Assembly (NCBI GenBank): GCA_937927905.1 | Contig: CALFWP010000094.1 | Coordinates: 1 to 11,246 of the forward strand | DNA from: an uncultured Neomegalonema sp. | Lineage (GTDB): Bacteria; Pseudomonadota; Alphaproteobacteria; Rhodobacterales; Rhodobacteraceae | Reading direction: 5' to 3' | DNA: 11,246 nucleotides | Shown here: in pieces, positions 1-7,397 of the stretch | Position numbering within the stretch: position 1 is the stretch's first letter | How the letters are laid out: every line of letters starts with the position of its first letter | Notes under the pieces: model-generated | What the model was told of the DNA's origin: nothing | The model's database searches: none | Seen by the model: only the letters and a program-made list of their open reading frames with translations | Made by a program: the position numbers and the translations under genes

Positions 1-66
1 CCCAGGCAAAAGCGGTTCGACTAACTTCCATATCCGATCTGTGACGACAAAACGTTCCGGGCGCAT
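1..66 (-). CDS. IS5-family transposase, N-terminal fragment (runs off the left edge)
   Basis: Reading leftward from an ATG at 66..64, the first 22 codons give MRPERFVVTDRIWKLVEPLL plus PG, then the window ends. The pattern RF-V-[L/V]-T-D-xxW-xx-[I/V]-EPLLPG is the usual N-terminus of IS5-family (IS427-like) transposases. A strong Shine-Dalgarno (GAGGAGG, 72-78) lies five bases before the ATG, so this copy may be intact, unlike the decayed copy at 7644-8050. The insertion lies directly beyond the 3' end of the ABC exporter gene (stop at 121-123) in the same orientation. The element's end should fall somewhere in 79-120; I could not fix its terminal repeat without the other end. The family call rests on a short stretch only. 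Confidence 0.6.
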   Translation of the reverse strand, partial: MRPERFVVTDRIWKLVEPLLPG

Positions 67-78
67 CTGAACCTCCTC

Positions 79-120
79 AAAAGGAAGCTTGAATCACACC
101 AGAATAAAAATAGACAATCT
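79..120. mobile_element. Probable left-end region of the IS5-family element
   Basis: Between the exporter stop codon and the transposase ribosome binding site lie about 40 bases, read on the minus strand as ...TTCTGGTGTGATTCAAGCTTCC. This is where the terminal inverted repeat of the element should be. I infer this from the position; the matching opposite end is outside the window, so neither the repeat boundary nor a target duplication can be shown. Confidence 0.3.
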
Positions 121-1899
121 TTATTGTCCACAGTCCCTAGAAGTGCCCCTGAATTGCAGGGCATGCAGGCTGGCATACAATCCGCCGCGTTCCATCAGAT
201 CATTATGAGTACCGCTTTGAACAACGCGCCCCTCATCCATAACATGTATTATATCCGCCCTCCGGATGGTCGAAAGACGGTGCGCGATGACAACCGTTGT
301 CCGCCCTGTCATCAGCCGTTCCAGTGCCTCCTGTACATTGGCTTCCGATTGAGCATCCAGGGCCGAGGTTGCCTCGTCCAGTAACAGGACCGGAGCATCG
401 CGCAGCATGGCGCGGGCAATGGCGATGCGCTGTCTTTGCCCGCCTGAAAGATTTTCGCCATTGGTGCCGACCGGGGCATCATAGCCGCCGCGCATCGCCC
501 GGATAAAGCCGTCCGCATTCGCATTCCGCGCGGCCTGTTCAATCTGTTCCAGCGTTGCGCCCTCGCGCCCGAACGCGATATTATCCCGGACAGATCCGTC
601 GAACAGAAATGTATCCTGGGAAACAAACGCAATCTGTTCGCGCAGCGAGTGCAGCGTCACGTCGCGGATATCAGTGCCGTCGATGGTGATACGGCCGGAT
701 TGCGGATCGGCGAACCGCTCGATCATGCCGACGATGGTGGATTTTCCCGCACCAGAAGGGCCGACCAGTGCTGTGACCGATTGCGGCGGGGCCTCCAGCG
801 TTATGTCATTGAGTGCGGGCGCACCGGCATAGGCGAAAGAAATATTCTCAAGCCGGATGACACCGCCGTTGATCACAAGATTTTCCGCATCGCCGCGTTC
901 CTGCAATGCCGGTTCCGTATCAAGCACCTCGTAGAGCAGTCCGGCCCCGACCAGCTGCGAGCGCAGGATAACGCTGACCTTGGCCAGCCGTTTTGCAGGG
1001 TCATAGGCCAGAAGCATGGCGGTCAGGAAGGCTACGACTTCGCCCGGGGTCTTGCCATGCTCGCGCACACTCCATCCAGCGTATAGGATTACAAGTGCGA
1101 TAGCAAAACCGCCCAGCGTTTCCATGATCGGGCTGGACCGTGCATCCAGATTGGCCATCCGGTTCGCCTGTGTCTCGACACTTTCAATGGAATTGTTCAT
1201 GCGTGTGGTCATTTTGCCTTCAAGATTAAAGGCTTTGATTACGCGGATGCCTGTGGCTGTTTCCTGCATGCCGGTGACAATTCCGGCCAGATTGATAAAT
1301 TGTTTTTTCGCGACCGATCTGACGCGCCGGACCAGGTATCCGATTCCCAGAACTGCAACCGGCGCAATAAACAGTGTCATCAGTGAAATCAGGGGGTCCT
1401 TGACGAACATTACGGCGACAAGGGCAATCACCGTTAGGACATCACGCCCGACGCTTGTAATCAGCAGCTCGAGTACACTGCGTACCGCTGCGGCATTGGT
1501 GGATATATGCGTGACCAGCTCGCCGCCAGGCATCCGCTGATGAAATGCCATGTCCTGTGACAGAATGTGACGGTAAAGGCGCTTTTGAAGACCGGCGACG
1601 ATGCTGTTGCCGATTTTGGCAAGGATAACCCGCTGGGCGAACGTCGCCATGCCTTTGATCAGAAAAATGACAATCACCAGTGCCGCGACAATACTGACCC
1701 GCGCGGGGTCATTATCGACCACAACGTCATCAACCACAGCTTCCATAATCCATGCACTTGCGGCGGTGGTTGCCGCGACCAGGATCATAAAGAAAAATGC
1801 GATGAGATAGCGCGGCAGATACTGTCGGCCGTTTTCCGAGAACAACCGCTTAATCAGTGGCCAGGACGAATCCCGGCCGGAAACGAGAGAATTCAGCAG
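121..1899 (-). CDS. ABC exporter, fused membrane and ATPase domains (MsbA/LipidA-type half transporter)
   Basis: A half-size ABC exporter that should work as a homodimer in the inner membrane, flipping or exporting a lipid or other hydrophobic substrate. Counting from a TTG at 1845 (574 residues), an N-terminal six-helix exporter domain fills about 15-300. The nucleotide-binding domain follows: Walker A GPSGAGKST (362-370), Q-loop FVSQD near 410, signature LSGGQ (466-470), Walker B VLLLDE (486-491) and switch His522. The frame stays open upstream of the TTG to a stop at 1921-1923, and the added residues (..LIKRLFSENG) look like the usual N-terminus of these proteins. No ATG or GTG is available there. 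A purine-rich AAGGAAAA precedes two tandem CTG codons (1899-1894), so I place the start there. The TTG at 1845 is the conservative choice and has no clear ribosome binding site. The substrate is not evident; MsbA-like lipid transport is only a family guess. Confidence 0.85.
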   Translation of the reverse strand: MLNSLVSGRDSSWPLIKRLFSENGRQYLPRYLIAFFFMILVAATTAASAWIMEAVVDDVVVDNDPARVSIVAALVIVIFLIKGMATFAQRVILAKIGNSIVAGLQKRLYRHILSQDMAFHQRMPGGELVTHISTNAAAVRSVLELLITSVGRDVLTVIALVAVMFVKDPLISLMTLFIAPVAVLGIGYLVRRVRSVAKKQFINLAGIVTGMQETATGIRVIKAFNLEGKMTTRMNNSIESVETQANRMANLDARSSPIMETLGGFAIALVILYAGWSVREHGKTPGEVVAFLTAMLLAYDPAKRLAKVSVILRSQLVGAGLLYEVLDTEPALQERGDAENLVINGGVIRLENISFAYAGAPALNDITLEAPPQSVTALVGPSGAGKSTIVGMIERFADPQSGRITIDGTDIRDVTLHSLREQIAFVSQDTFLFDGSVRDNIAFGREGATLEQIEQAARNANADGFIRAMRGGYDAPVGTNGENLSGGQRQRIAIARAMLRDAPVLLLDEATSALDAQSEANVQEALERLMTGRTTVVIAHRLSTIRRADIIHVMDEGRVVQSGTHNDLMERGGLYASLHALQFRGTSRDCGQ

Positions 1900-1930
1900 G
1901 GGATTTTCCTTTTCCGGCGTCTATGACGGA

Positions 1931-1960
1931 ACTATAGCGGTTGCGGTGCCGGAACGTCCA
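1931..1960 (-). promoter_or_regulatory. Candidate promoter for the ABC exporter
   Basis: On the minus strand TGGACG (1960..1955) and TATAGT (1936..1931) are separated by 18 bp, a reasonable match to a housekeeping -35/-10 pair. Transcription would start near 1924-1926, only about 25-30 bases before the tandem CTG codons at 1899..1894. This supports a start upstream of the TTG at 1845. Confidence 0.4.
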
Positions 1961-1970
1961 TGCTGTTCCG
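1950..1970. repeat. Inverted repeat CGGAAC-N9-GTTCCG over the exporter -35
   Basis: Perfect 6-bp arms (1950-1955 and 1965-1970) with a 9-bp spacer. The left arm overlaps the candidate -35 of the exporter promoter. A further GGAAC lies at 1928-1932. The size and position suit a dimeric regulator site, but no regulator is identified. Confidence 0.35.
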
Positions 1971-2062
1971 CGATATGCCGTTGGATTCTATGTTGTATTT
2001 TTGTGACAGATTCGTGCGGATGCGTTAAAAAAATTCTTGACGGAAGCTTAACGAAACAGCAG

Positions 2063-2082
2063 ATGCTCCCTGCACGGAGCAT
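2063..2082. repeat. Hairpin-forming inverted repeat upstream of the transglycosylase gene
   Basis: ATGCTCC and GGAGCAT are perfect 7-bp arms around a CTGCAC loop. No T-run follows, so it is not a normal terminator. It would lie in the 5' leader, about 40 bases before the start of the plus-strand gene. A TTGACG hexamer sits just upstream (2037-2042), but I could not pair it with a convincing -10. Confidence 0.35.
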
Positions 2083-2121
2083 AACTTCCGTGTTGTCACT
2101 GCATCGGGTAGAGAGACATTG

Positions 2122-2892
2122 ATGTCCTGTTTGACGTTCGTTTCCGTCACAGTATCGCTCCGGAAAAGACTGCGTTTATATTTTGCAGTTCCGGCTATGG
2201 CCCTGGGGGTATGTACTGCATCGGCGGCTCAGGCCGGGCCTGCCGTCAGTGATGTGACCGATGCGTGCGTGATTTTTGAAGAACGTACCAATTGGCTAAA
2301 GGCTGCAGACCGGGTGTCGGAAGCGCGCAATGTGCCGGTTCCCGTAATCCTGGCTTTTATACACAGGGAAAGCCGTTTTGCTCCGCACGCTGCGGCAAAG
2401 ACCTCGTCCGCTTACGGGTTCGCCCAGGCGATCGACAGTACATGGAGCCGTTATAAACAGGTCGCAAAAGCCCGTTCCGCCGATCGTAGCAATTTCGGGG
2501 ATGCCGCTGATTTTATCGCCTGGTATATGACGCTGACCAAACAGCGCCTTGATATTCCGAAAGATGATATCAAGGGCCACTACCTTGCCTATCATGAAGG
2601 CCATGGCGGTTACCGGACCGGTGATTGGACCAGGAAACCCGCGCTTAAAAAGATCGCCCGCGATGTGGTGCGAATGGCCGGACTTTATGAGGAACAGCTG
2701 TTAGAATGCGGATTGATGGATTATCCGATGGCCGTGAAAAATAGCCCCGACCCTGTGCAAAAACCGTTCGGTCTGGAAAATGTTGTTGCTTTTCTGCCCA
2801 GGTTGAAACCACAGGACAGACAGGTTGCTATGCTTGACATAGCTACATCTGCTGCACATGGCCCGCGCAGACGCCCCCGTCTGTTGCACTGA
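2122..2892 (+). CDS. Exported lytic transglycosylase-like protein (SLT domain)
   Basis: Probably cleaves peptidoglycan glycan strands in the periplasm. From the ATG at 2122 (256 residues; a TTG directly before it is also in frame) there is a basic stretch RKRLRLY (14-20), a hydrophobic core and an ASAAQA site, so a signal peptide ending near 38. The SLT-like fold shows HRESRF (81-86) with the expected catalytic Glu83, then AYGFAQAIDSTW (97-108) and AYHEGHGGY (156-164). Cys49 and Cys196 bracket the domain; I recall cysteines at these places in alphaproteobacterial relatives, so a disulfide is likely. About 60 residues after Cys196, ending in basic HGPRRRPRLLH, are longer than I expect for the family and have no recognised domain. 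It converges on the GST gene with only 21 bases between the stop codons. Confidence 0.8.
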   Translation: MSCLTFVSVTVSLRKRLRLYFAVPAMALGVCTASAAQAGPAVSDVTDACVIFEERTNWLKAADRVSEARNVPVPVILAFIHRESRFAPHAAAKTSSAYGFAQAIDSTWSRYKQVAKARSADRSNFGDAADFIAWYMTLTKQRLDIPKDDIKGHYLAYHEGHGGYRTGDWTRKPALKKIARDVVRMAGLYEEQLLECGLMDYPMAVKNSPDPVQKPFGLENVVAFLPRLKPQDRQVAMLDIATSAAHGPRRRPRLLH

Positions 2893-2913
2893 GTACCGTG
2901 ACCGCGTTTCACA

Positions 2914-3816
2914 CTAATCTGTAATCTGCATAAGGGTCATCAGCTGCGGCCATGCCTGCGGATCGGCCACGGATTTGCGACAGCAGAACGGATTGCAGAA
3001 TCCGACAACGCTGCCGTTGATATCCGCCAGTGACCCGGAATCAACCGGATCGCCCGAATAGGGGCAGCGGGTATTGATCGCATCACCGGACGGGCCGGAA
3101 TAAAGCTGTGCCTGCATTTGCGGCGGGCGTGGCGCTGCGGTGATATTCCCCGAGGGCAAATCAAGATGATAACGCGTGATCACGCGGTCCTGTGCATCGG
3201 CACAGGCGTGCCAGCGGCGAAAGGACGGATGCGCATATACGGCATTGACATACGCCTGCGCGGTTGCGCTGATTTCAAAATCGTAGGTGACAAACCGTGT
3301 TGCCACCGGCGCAAACATAACATCCGCGGCGCTGAAACGCCCGCACAGGAAAGGTCCGCCGGACCGGTCAAGCGCCCAGGTCCATAACGCCACGATCCGC
3401 TCTGCATCAGCCTGTTCCGCCTCATCGGGCACAAACCCGTCATAGCGCGCCCGTAAGTTCATATTTGGCCGACTCCGCAATGCATGAAATCCCGAGTGCA
3501 TCTCTGCGGCAAGTGACCGTGCCGTGCTGCGCATGGCGGTGTCTTCCGGCCATAACCCGGCCTCCGGATGGGCTTCGTTGAGCGTTTCGGCAATGGCCAG
3601 ACTGTCCCAGACAATGCGTTTTCCGTAATTGTCCCCGATTTGCAAAGCGGGCACCGTACGGGCCGGTGAATTGTTGTTTTGAAATGCGGTAAAGTTGTCC
3701 GAATACATCGGAATATACCGCGTGCGGAACGGTATGCCGAAGGCATCCGCCATCATCCAGCCGCGCATCGACCAGCTTGAATATGCGTACTCGCCGATCA
3801 TCATTGTATAGGTCAT
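2914..3816 (-). CDS. Glutathione S-transferase with a C-terminal Cys-rich (YHS/TRASH-like) module
   Basis: A 300-residue cytosolic protein. Residues about 1-85 form the thioredoxin-like domain, with YSSWSMRGW (12-20) at the usual catalytic Ser/Cys position and TVPALQIG plus DSLAIAETL in the glutathione-binding region. About 95-215 is the all-helical GST domain (FLCGRFSAADVMFAPVATRF). The usual GST length is 200-230. Here an extra segment from about 248 reads CPYSGDP...GFCNPFCCRK, with Cys251, Cys274, Cys278 and Cys279. This spacing resembles YHS/TRASH-type metal-binding modules. The substrate is unknown, and the module may sense or bind a metal or mediate interactions (inference). GGGAGGC (3827..3821 on the minus strand) lies four bases before the ATG and supports this start. 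The gene is divergent from the SDR gene. Confidence 0.85.
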   Translation of the reverse strand: MTYTMMIGEYAYSSWSMRGWMMADAFGIPFRTRYIPMYSDNFTAFQNNNSPARTVPALQIGDNYGKRIVWDSLAIAETLNEAHPEAGLWPEDTAMRSTARSLAAEMHSGFHALRSRPNMNLRARYDGFVPDEAEQADAERIVALWTWALDRSGGPFLCGRFSAADVMFAPVATRFVTYDFEISATAQAYVNAVYAHPSFRRWHACADAQDRVITRYHLDLPSGNITAAPRPPQMQAQLYSGPSGDAINTRCPYSGDPVDSGSLADINGSVVGFCNPFCCRKSVADPQAWPQLMTLMQITD

Positions 3817-3835
3817 TCGGGCCTCCCGTATTTTT

Positions 3836-3848
3836 CGTGATTATCACG
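3836..3848. promoter_or_regulatory. Palindrome CGTGATTATCACG between GST and SDR genes
   Basis: A perfect 13-bp palindrome (6-bp arms, one central base) 20 bp upstream of the GST start and about 70 bp upstream of the SDR start. It is a good candidate operator shared by the divergent pair. No regulator gene is next to it, and the sequence matches no operator I can name with confidence. Confidence 0.4.
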
Positions 3849-3881
3849 GATGGGGCAGGGTTGCGCCAATGATCTTCTGTG

Positions 3882-3903
3882 ATCGGGATGTTCATCTCCC
3901 GAT
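3882..3903 (+). repeat. Hairpin ATCGGGA-N8-TCCCGAT in the SDR leader
   Basis: Perfect 7-bp arms (3882-3888, 3897-3903) around an 8-base loop. It ends eight bases before the Shine-Dalgarno (3912-3916) of the SDR gene. As RNA it could influence translation of that gene; as DNA it could be a second regulator site. Confidence 0.35.
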
Positions 3904-3920
3904 ATGACCCCGGAGGTGGT

Positions 3921-4637
3921 ATGCTGAAATCATTCGGCGAGGGAATGCGGATTGCAGTGTTCGGTGCATCGGGCGGCATCGGTGCGGCGCTGATCAGGGC
4001 CTTGGAGCAGGACCCTGCCGTAGAATCGCTTTATGCGGTGTCCCGTGACGGGCATGGCGGCCTGAAATGCGATTATTCCGATGAAGCCTCTCTTGCCGCT
4101 ACCGCTGCCTGTATCGCGGCCGAGGGGCCGGTGCATCTGGTTCTTGTGGCGACCGGCATTCTGCACGGCGATGGCATCGCACCGGAAAAGACCTGGAAAA
4201 CACTGGATGCCCGGGCCATGGCGGATGTTTTTGCGGTCAATACCATCACGCCGGTGATGATTGCCAAGCATATGCTGCCCCTGCTGGCACGGGACAGAAA
4301 ATCGGTTTTCGCGGCGCTCTCGGCCCGGGTCGGCAGTATTTCGGATAACCGTCTCGGCGGATGGATCAGTTACCGCAGTTCCAAAGCGGCGTTGAACATG
4401 GCGTTGAAGACGCTTTCGATTGAGCTGGCGCGCACCAATCCGCAGGCGGCGGTTCTGGGGCTTCACCCCGGAACTGTGGCGACGGATTTATCGGCACCGT
4501 ACCGTAAAAATATTCCTGAAAAACAGGTTTTCACATCAGAGCAGGCGGCGCAAAAACTGCTGACCGTCATCGAAAACGCCGTTCCCGGACAAAGCGGCCA
4601 TGTGCTGACCTATGACGGCAGTATTGTTCCTGCATAA
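3921..4637 (+). CDS. Short-chain dehydrogenase/reductase (C-factor/CsgA-like SDR)
   Basis: An NAD(P)-dependent oxidoreductase of the classical SDR superfamily, with the Rossmann motif GASGGIG at 15-21, an Asn at 107 (FAVNT), Ser134 and the catalytic pair Tyr151-xxx-Lys155 (YRSSK). HPGTVATDL (182-190) is the stretch after the active site seen in CsgA-type SDRs. 238 residues is normal. I chose the ATG at 3921 because GGAGG (3912-3916) stands just before it. A GTG at 3879 is in frame but would place the leader hairpin inside the gene. An ATG at 3945 starts directly at the fold and is also possible. The substrate cannot be told from sequence. The divergent arrangement with the GST suggests shared control. 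Confidence 0.85.
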   Translation: MLKSFGEGMRIAVFGASGGIGAALIRALEQDPAVESLYAVSRDGHGGLKCDYSDEASLAATAACIAAEGPVHLVLVATGILHGDGIAPEKTWKTLDARAMADVFAVNTITPVMIAKHMLPLLARDRKSVFAALSARVGSISDNRLGGWISYRSSKAALNMALKTLSIELARTNPQAAVLGLHPGTVATDLSAPYRKNIPEKQVFTSEQAAQKLLTVIENAVPGQSGHVLTYDGSIVPA

Positions 4638-4736
4638 CCTTAATAATGCCTGTTTTTTATGCGCGACCTCGGAATCCGTCGAACTCCGATGTAAATATTT
4701 TTCCCGTAAGCTTCTGATAATAAATCATTAATTTTT

Positions 4737-4774
4737 GATTTTTTAAAAAAATTGAAAAAATCATGAATTTCATG
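4737..4774. promoter_or_regulatory. AT-rich leader of rpoH with two inverted repeats
   Basis: The 216 bases between the SDR stop and the rpoH start are strongly AT-rich from about 4690. They hold GATTTTTT (4737-4744) paired with AAAAAATC (4755-4762), and next to it the 13-bp palindrome CATGAATTTCATG (4762-4774). A TTGAAA (4753-4758) could be a -35 element. The palindrome is a plausible regulator site for the sigma-factor gene. I could not assign a confident -10. Confidence 0.35.
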
Positions 4775-4853
4775 GAACACCTAGGCAGACATGCGCGTTA
4801 TTGTCACACCTGGAAAATGTCCCGGGTGTCGGAAATGCAGGGAGGCCGGAAAA

Positions 4854-5753
4854 ATGGCAGATGACTCACGTCCTGGGGTTGAGGACCGCAGACTGATTTC
4901 GAGTGCGATGGCTGCACCGATGCTTGATCCCGAAACGGAAACCGCCCTTGCCCGGCGCTGGCGTGATGAGGATGACACCGAGGCACTGCATCAGTTAACA
5001 AACGCATACATGCGGCTGGCGATTTCAATGGCGGCGAAATATCGGCGCTACGGTGCGCCGATGAGTGATCTGATTCAGGAGGGCGCCATCGGCCTGATGA
5101 AAGCCGCAGAGCGTTTCGATCCCGACAGAGGTGTGCGGTTTTCCACCTATGCCGTCTGGTGGATCAAGGCATCAATCCAGGATTTTGTGATGCGTAACTG
5201 GTCACTGGTCCGCACTGGTTCGACATCCTCGCAAAAAGCACTCTTTTTCAATCTCCGCCGTCTGCGGGCCGAAAAAGAGCGGGAGTTCGGTGAACAGGAC
5301 CGTCAGTTCGGCCTGATGAGCAGCGACACGCGGGAGGCGGTTGCCAAGGCTCTGCGTGTTCCTGTGCATGATGTTGAAATGATGGAGGCCCGTCTGGGCG
5401 GCTCCGATTATTCCCTCAACACACCCCAGGGCGATGAAGAGGGCCGCGAATGGATGGATACAATTGAGGATGATGCCCCTGTATCCGCAGAATCCGTCGC
5501 CGTTGAAGAGGATTTTCAGCGCACGCAGCTTTGGATCGGTGAGGCGATGGACGTTCTTACCGAGCGTGAACGGTTGATTATCCGAGAGCGTAAACTCTCT
5601 GATGACCCGTCTACGCTGGAGGCGCTGGGCGGTGAGTTGGGGCTGTCCAAAGAGCGTGTACGCCAGCTGGAGACCCAGGCACTGAAAAAAATGCGCGGCG
5701 CACTGGAAAAACGTCTCGGTGACAGTGCCGGCTCTGTTGTTCTGGCAAATTGA
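4854..5753 (+). CDS. rpoH: RNA polymerase sigma-32 (heat-shock/stress sigma factor RpoH)
   Basis: Directs RNA polymerase to heat-shock or related stress promoters. Region 2 spans about 45-125 with DLIQEGAIGLMKAAERFDP (72-90) and the -10 recognition stretch RFSTYAVWWIKASIQDFVMR. The diagnostic RpoH box QKALFFNLRR lies at 127-136. Region 4.2, the -35 helix-turn-helix, is TLEALGGELGLSKERVRQLE (254-273). 299 residues is the standard size. I place the start at the ATG at 4854, eight bases after GGAGG (4841-4845); the frame is open from an ATG at 4791, but those 21 extra residues (with CPGCRKC) are not RpoH-like. Many alphaproteobacteria carry two RpoH paralogs, and I cannot say which this is. It appears to be a single-gene transcription unit. 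Confidence 0.93.
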   Translation: MADDSRPGVEDRRLISSAMAAPMLDPETETALARRWRDEDDTEALHQLTNAYMRLAISMAAKYRRYGAPMSDLIQEGAIGLMKAAERFDPDRGVRFSTYAVWWIKASIQDFVMRNWSLVRTGSTSSQKALFFNLRRLRAEKEREFGEQDRQFGLMSSDTREAVAKALRVPVHDVEMMEARLGGSDYSLNTPQGDEEGREWMDTIEDDAPVSAESVAVEEDFQRTQLWIGEAMDVLTERERLIIRERKLSDDPSTLEALGGELGLSKERVRQLETQALKKMRGALEKRLGDSAGSVVLAN

Positions 5754-5916
5754 ACAGCGATTGCGGGCCGGGTGTGTCCGGTGACGGTTTCAACAGGGCC
5801 TGATGGCTTGTGATTATAGAGAGTATCCTGTCCGACCTCTGTTCATGCTTTCCCTTTAGACCGGGTGGCAGTATGGTCTGCGCGGCCCCGACTGGTTAGG
5901 GCACGGAGATCGGATT
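5754..5916. other. Intergenic region upstream of the acyl carrier protein gene
   Basis: 163 bases that should hold the end of the rpoH transcript and the promoter of the next operon. I see a weak inverted repeat AGACC/GGTCT (about 5858-5879) but neither a clear terminator with a T-run nor a strong -35/-10 pair. GGAGA at 5905-5909 is the ribosome binding site for the ACP gene. Confidence 0.3.
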
Positions 5917-6180
5917 ATGAGCGAGACGACACTCGATAAAGTAAGCGCGATCATTGCGGAACAGGCGATGATGGATACCGGAGATGTAAAACCGGACTCC
6001 ACACTCTCTGAACTCGGGATCGACTCTCTCGGGCTGGTCGAAATCGTGTTTGCCATTGAAGAGACCTTCGATGTGACCGTGCCGTTCAATGCCAATGATC
6101 CTTCGGCTTCCGAATTTGATATTTCCACTGTAAAAGCGGCTGCGGAGGGTGTGGAGAAACTGCGTGCGCAACAGGCATGA
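5917..6180 (+). CDS. Acyl carrier protein (specialised, AcpXL-like paralog)
   Basis: An 87-residue ACP. ELGIDSLGLVEIVFAIEE (32-49) carries the phosphopantetheine attachment Ser37 in the DSL motif. The N-terminal helix TTLDKVSAIIAEQ and overall length are normal. The stretch FDVTVPFNANDPSASEFDIS after helix III differs from the housekeeping fatty-acid ACP and marks a dedicated carrier. GGAGA (5905-5909) lies eight bases before the ATG. The gene overlaps the following ketosynthase by four bases (ATGA), so the two are translationally coupled and probably act together to build a special acyl chain. Lipid A or another envelope lipid is the likely destination by analogy with alphaproteobacterial acpXL clusters; that is inference. 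Confidence 0.85.
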   Translation: MSETTLDKVSAIIAEQAMMDTGDVKPDSTLSELGIDSLGLVEIVFAIEETFDVTVPFNANDPSASEFDISTVKAAAEGVEKLRAQQA

Positions 6181-7397
6181 GCAAGCGCCGTGTTGTTGTT
6201 ACGGGACAGGGTGTTATTTCAGCGCTGGGCTTAACGGCAGAAGCGCATGTTTCGGCGTTGCGTGCGGGCAGTTGCGGCATTTCTCCGATCGAGTTGATCC
6301 CGACTGAAGATCTGAGCATCGGCATTGCGGCGGAGGCAAAGGCGTTTAAGGGGGAAGCGTATTTTACCCGTAGCGAGATTGCGATACGCGACCGTTTCAC
6401 CCAGATGGCCTGTGTCGCGGCGAAAGAGGCCATTGCACAATCCGGCCTGTCATTTGAGAGCGGCCTGGCAGAGCGCACGGCAACAATTCTCGGGACATCG
6501 ATGGGTGGCCAGCATACGCAAGATGACAATTATCGTCTTGTCTACGGAGAGAAAAAGACACGGCTGCATCCGTTTGTTGTGCCGCGCCTTATGGCGAATG
6601 CAGCGGTGTCATGGGTCAGTATGGATCATGGCCTGAAGGGACCAGCCTATTCGGTGTCCACAGCCTGCGCATCCTCAAATCATGCTATTGGTCAGGCATT
6701 TCATTTGATCCGCTCGGGGAGCGTAGATGTTGCCGTAACCGGCGGGGCCGAATGCGGTTTGACATGGGGAGTGCTCAAGGGTTGGGAGGGTTTGCGCGTC
6801 ATGTCGAAAACCGGATGCCGCCCGTTCTGTAAAACCCGCGACGGTATGGTCCAGGGTGAGGGTACGGCGATCCTGGTCTTGGAAGAGCTGGAGATGGCGA
6901 GGGCGCGCGGTGCTGTGATTCTGGGCGAAGTTATCGGATTCGGCTGCAGTGCGGATGCCGGTGATATTGTGCAACCGTCCCTTGATGGTGCGGCGCGTGC
7001 CATGCGAGCGGCACTTTCGGATGGTGCCGTTGCCTCTGCAGACATACATTATGTGAACGCACACGGCACAGCGACGGCCATGAATGACCGTATGGAATGT
7101 GCGGCATTGCATGATGTATTCGGCGATCGTGCCGGGGGCCTGCTGGTTTCATCGACCAAATCGGCTCATGGTCATTGCATCGGTGCGGCAGGCGCACTTG
7201 AGATGGTGGCGACCTTGTCCGCATTGCAGGGCATAGTGCCGCCCACCGTCGGCTTCGATGAGCCTGATCCCGATTGTAACCTGGATGTTGTCCCGAACAC
7301 AGCCAGAGAAAGCGATGTCGTTTATGCGATGTCCAACTCGTTCGCATTCGGCGGCCTGAATGCTGTTTTGGTTATCCGCCGCTGGGATGGCGTGTGA
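6177..7397 (+). CDS. Beta-ketoacyl-ACP synthase (FabF-like elongating condensing enzyme)
   Basis: Condenses an acyl group with malonyl-ACP. The 406 residues show a full thiolase fold with the Cys-His-His triad: Cys164 in STACASSNH, His296 in NAHGTAT and His333 in STKSAHGHCIGAAGA. The terminal SNSFAFGGLNAVLV (386-399) is typical of FabF/KS enzymes. All catalytic residues are present, so it should be active, not a chain-length factor. Its start codon overlaps the ACP stop. Similar ACP-KS pairs in alphaproteobacteria are followed by further lipid genes. Here the coding signal ends at the stop codon and IS debris begins within 250 bases, so the operon is either short or has been cut by insertion. 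Confidence 0.88.
   Translation: MSKRRVVVTGQGVISALGLTAEAHVSALRAGSCGISPIELIPTEDLSIGIAAEAKAFKGEAYFTRSEIAIRDRFTQMACVAAKEAIAQSGLSFESGLAERTATILGTSMGGQHTQDDNYRLVYGEKKTRLHPFVVPRLMANAAVSWVSMDHGLKGPAYSVSTACASSNHAIGQAFHLIRSGSVDVAVTGGAECGLTWGVLKGWEGLRVMSKTGCRPFCKTRDGMVQGEGTAILVLEELEMARARGAVILGEVIGFGCSADAGDIVQPSLDGAARAMRAALSDGAVASADIHYVNAHGTATAMNDRMECAALHDVFGDRAGGLLVSSTKSAHGHCIGAAGALEMVATLSALQGIVPPTVGFDEPDPDCNLDVVPNTARESDVVYAMSNSFAFGGLNAVLVIRRWDGV

Noticed and set aside
4791..4853. N-terminal extension of RpoH with a CPGCRKC motif as a metal site
   Set aside because: The ATG at 4854 has a well-placed GGAGG and gives the standard RpoH length; the extension contains that ribosome binding site and is probably leader sequence.
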